Below, piece after piece: positions 7,593 to 8,568 of a stretch of 8,568 nucleotides of DNA (its first letter is position 1; each line of letters opens with the position of its first letter). The DNA comes from Bacillota bacterium (lineage in GTDB: Bacteria; Bacillota; Clostridia; Peptostreptococcales; Anaerovoracaceae): positions 1 to 8,568 of the forward strand of contig JAEEOX010000004.1 in assembly GCA_016284485.1 (NCBI GenBank), in the 5' to 3' direction. Below the pieces are notes generated by a model that saw nothing but the letters and a program-made list of their open reading frames with translations, was not told where the DNA came from and searched no databases. The position numbers were made by a program, and so were the translations under genes.

Positions 7593-7971
7593 CGATCTTG
7601 CCGAGAACGGCGTTTATGAAGGCGCCGGAGCGCTCAGAACCGTATTTTTTGGAAAGTTCCACAGCCTCATTGATGGCCACTGCCTTGGGCACGTCTTCTC
7701 TCACCATCATCTCGCAGCAGGCCACTCTGATGATGGCCAGATCTGCCTTTGCCATCCTGTGGGTGTTCCAGCCGTCAGAAACGGCGTTGATGGCTGCATC
7801 CACGTCGTCGATGTCCGTCAGAAGCTTGGTGATTATATCTTTTGCGTACTTATACTGTCTGCCAAGCTCGTCCCTGTCCAGGTACTTCTCAGGATCTCCT
7901 CCGAAGTCGTTCATGGCGTCGATCCTGAAGGCTGCAGACATAACATATTCTCTTGCTTCTCTTCTGTTCAT
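7585..7971 (-). CDS. nusB: Transcription antitermination factor NusB
   Basis: A 128-residue all-helical RNA-binding protein. NusB pairs with NusE (ribosomal protein S10) on boxA RNA and helps RNA polymerase read through rRNA operons. The N-terminus MNRREAREYVMSAAF is the arginine-rich start of the fold. The C-terminal half is most diagnostic: INAVSDGWNTHRMAKADLAI, then a VPKAVAINEAVELSKKYG segment and SGAFINAVLGKI. The length is slightly shorter than the usual 130-140. The ATG at 7971 overlaps the previous stop as ATGA, and an AAAAGG lies about 10 nt upstream. Pairing with an Asp23/YqhY gene immediately upstream is a common Bacillota arrangement and supports the call. Confidence 0.96.
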   Translation of the reverse strand: MNRREAREYVMSAAFRIDAMNDFGGDPEKYLDRDELGRQYKYAKDIITKLLTDIDDVDAAINAVSDGWNTHRMAKADLAIIRVACCEMMVREDVPKAVAINEAVELSKKYGSERSGAFINAVLGKIDG

Positions 7972-8276
7972 TCCTCTTTTTCCTTTTTGGGGGCTACCCC
8001 CTGTATGTAGATATCGATCTTCTCCGCATCATACTCGGATGCTGTCTTTACGCCGGCCTTGACGGCGTTCTGAACGTCCCACGAAACCGAGGGAATGCTG
8101 TACCCGAAGGACACGTCCAGATAGATCTTGAGCTCAGTGTGTCTGAGGTCCTGATCCATGTCCGACTTCACGTCGTTGACCTCGGCCACGCCCTCCACGC
8201 CAAGTGCGGCGCGTGCGGCGCTCTCCTCGATCAGTTCCCTTATTAATTTGTTGTCGGGACCCTTATCTTTCGGCAT
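7968..8276 (-). CDS. Asp23/Gls24 family envelope stress response protein (YqhY-like)
   Basis: A 102-residue cytosolic protein of the Asp23/Gls24 (DUF322) family. Visible are the helix RELIEESAARAALGVEGVAE (14-33) with its IA..AA..V.GV-like pattern, the strand pair KIYLDVSFGYSIP at 50-62, the helix VSWDVQNAVKAGV at 64-76, and the closing strand IDIYIQGVAP (87-96). A charged KKEKEE tail ends it. Members near nusB correspond to B. subtilis YqhY, which has been linked to control of lipid and acetyl-CoA carboxylase metabolism; the exact role is not settled. The ATG at 8276 is preferred over a GTG at 8285 because the AGGTG at 8283-8287 sits 6 nt before the ATG and would itself cover the GTG. This is the first gene after the promoter, and it overlaps nusB by 4 nt. 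Confidence 0.9.
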   Translation of the reverse strand: MPKDKGPDNKLIRELIEESAARAALGVEGVAEVNDVKSDMDQDLRHTELKIYLDVSFGYSIPSVSWDVQNAVKAGVKTASEYDAEKIDIYIQGVAPKKEKEE

Positions 8277-8286
8277 AAAAAGCACC

Positions 8287-8317
8287 TACCTATACAGATT
8301 ATATTATATACCTATAC
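8287..8317 (-). repeat. 9-bp direct repeat flanking the -10 box
   Basis: GTATAGGTA occurs twice on the minus strand, at 8309-8317 and 8287-8295. Start-to-start distance is 22 bp, about two turns of DNA. The match extends to 10 of 11 bases upstream (CAGTATAGGTA and CTGTATAGGTA). One copy abuts the upstream side of the -10, and the other starts at the probable transcription start. This is a plausible binding site for a regulator, but no factor can be named. Confidence 0.55.
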
Positions 8318-8332
8318 TGCTCCACTTTTCAA
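8303..8332 (-). promoter_or_regulatory. Sigma-A type promoter of the asp23-nusB-...-mutS operon
   Basis: The -35 TTGAAA lies at 8327-8332 and the -10 TATAAT at 8303-8308, with an 18-nt spacer. The expected start site is near 8296, giving a leader of about 20 nt before the ATG at 8276. It lies between a strong terminator and the first gene of a closely packed gene series, so it is probably the main promoter for all ten genes. Confidence 0.8.
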
Positions 8333-8340
8333 GGGAAAAG
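8325..8340. repeat. Small inverted repeat overlapping the -35 box
   Basis: CTTTTC (8325-8330) and GAAAAG (8335-8340) are complementary arms around a 4-base centre. The dyad covers the whole -35 hexamer at 8327-8332. It may be an operator or chance in an A/T-rich stretch. A further 5-bp dyad, GGGCA-CCC-TGCCC, abuts it at 8340-8352. Confidence 0.3.
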
Positions 8341-8351
8341 GGCACCCTGCC

Positions 8352-8371
8352 CTGTACTATATTCCGTACAG
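8352..8371. repeat. Inverted repeat CTGTAC-N8-GTACAG upstream of the promoter
   Basis: Two perfect 6-bp arms (8352-8357 and 8366-8371) are separated by 8 bases, giving a 20-bp dyad about 20 bp upstream of the -35 box and 10 bp past the terminator T-run. The size and symmetry fit a site for a dimeric DNA-binding protein. There is no T-run after it, so it is not a terminator. Confidence 0.45.
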
Positions 8372-8380
8372 AAATTGCGC

Positions 8381-8419
8381 AAAAAACTGAAAAAACTCCC
8401 CTCTTCCGAGGGGAGTTTT
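8381..8419 (-). terminator. Rho-independent terminator after the upstream gene
   Basis: Two arms at 8392-8403 and 8408-8419 pair perfectly over 12 bp (AAAACTCCCCTC with GAGGGGAGTTTT) around a 4-nt loop. On the minus strand the stem runs into a six-T run, then CAG, then six more T. This is a textbook intrinsic terminator 11 nt past the stop at 8431. On the plus strand the T-run is only four long, so it may act weakly in that direction too. Confidence 0.93.
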
Positions 8420-8430
8420 GAAATAATCCG

Positions 8431-8568
8431 TTACAGAGTCGGGCAAGCCGGCTTCGGGATCCTTTCGATGATGGACTGCATCAGGCTGTCTGTTGTGCTG
8501 AGCGGGTCTGTAAGAGCTCCGTTCTCCACTGCCACAAGCTTGGGCTCGACGGGTGCGAGGACTCCTCC
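8431..8568 (-). CDS. C-terminal end of an unrecognised protein (cut by the window edge)
   Basis: The last 45 codons and TAA stop of a gene entering from the right edge. I do not recognise the family. The visible protein includes VEPKLVAVENGALTDPLST, then a helix-like SLMQSIIERI segment and a proline-rich end IPKPACPTL with one cysteine. No transmembrane segment is visible. Codon choice (CTC, CTG, ACA, ATC, CCG) resembles the neighbours, the frame is open to the window edge, and the stop is followed 11 nt later by a strong terminator on the same strand. These points support a real gene end rather than a chance frame. It belongs to a separate transcription unit upstream of the main operon. Confidence 0.7.
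   Translation of the reverse strand, partial: GGVLAPVEPKLVAVENGALTDPLSTTDSLMQSIIERIPKPACPTL

Noticed and set aside
8283..8285. GTG start for the Asp23-like gene
   Set aside because: This GTG is part of the AGGTG ribosome binding site that serves the ATG at 8276, and the added residues do not match the family.

Overview
This window looks like chromosomal DNA from an anaerobic Bacillota lineage, most likely Clostridia. The gene set supports this: Asp23/YqhY next to nusB, a nusB-xseA-xseB-ispA-dxs-tlyA order, and AGGAG-type ribosome binding sites. By eye the base composition is about half G+C. Genus or family cannot be fixed from the sequence alone. Every real gene lies on the minus strand, so the genes read from right to left.

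Right end (about 8277-8568): the last 45 codons of an unrecognised gene end at 8431. A strong rho-independent terminator (8381-8419) follows. A short regulatory segment then holds a good sigma-A type promoter (-35 TTGAAA, 18-nt spacer, -10 TATAAT), a 9-bp direct repeat spaced two helical turns apart around the -10, and three small inverted repeats.

Main body (8276 down to 1): this promoter appears to drive one tightly packed series of ten genes: asp23-like, nusB, a TsaD/Kae1-like paralogue, xseA, xseB, ispA, dxs, tlyA, a PLP-dependent aminotransferase, and mutS (cut by the left edge). Neighbours mostly overlap by 1-17 nt or are separated by 1-4 nt. The only real gap is 35 nt between tlyA and the aminotransferase. 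xseB encodes only 59 residues, but it is clear.

Together the genes cover transcription antitermination (NusB), both subunits of exonuclease VII (XseA, XseB), entry to the MEP isoprenoid pathway and farnesyl diphosphate synthesis (Dxs, IspA), an rRNA 2'-O-methyltransferase (TlyA), amino-acid transamination, and mismatch recognition (MutS). Most of this is housekeeping. The parts most worth a second look are the Kae1-like paralogue with altered active-site loops, the repeat-rich promoter, and the extension of the cluster to an aminotransferase and mutS. I found no mobile element, CRISPR array, tRNA or rRNA, and no clear new defence or biosynthetic system.
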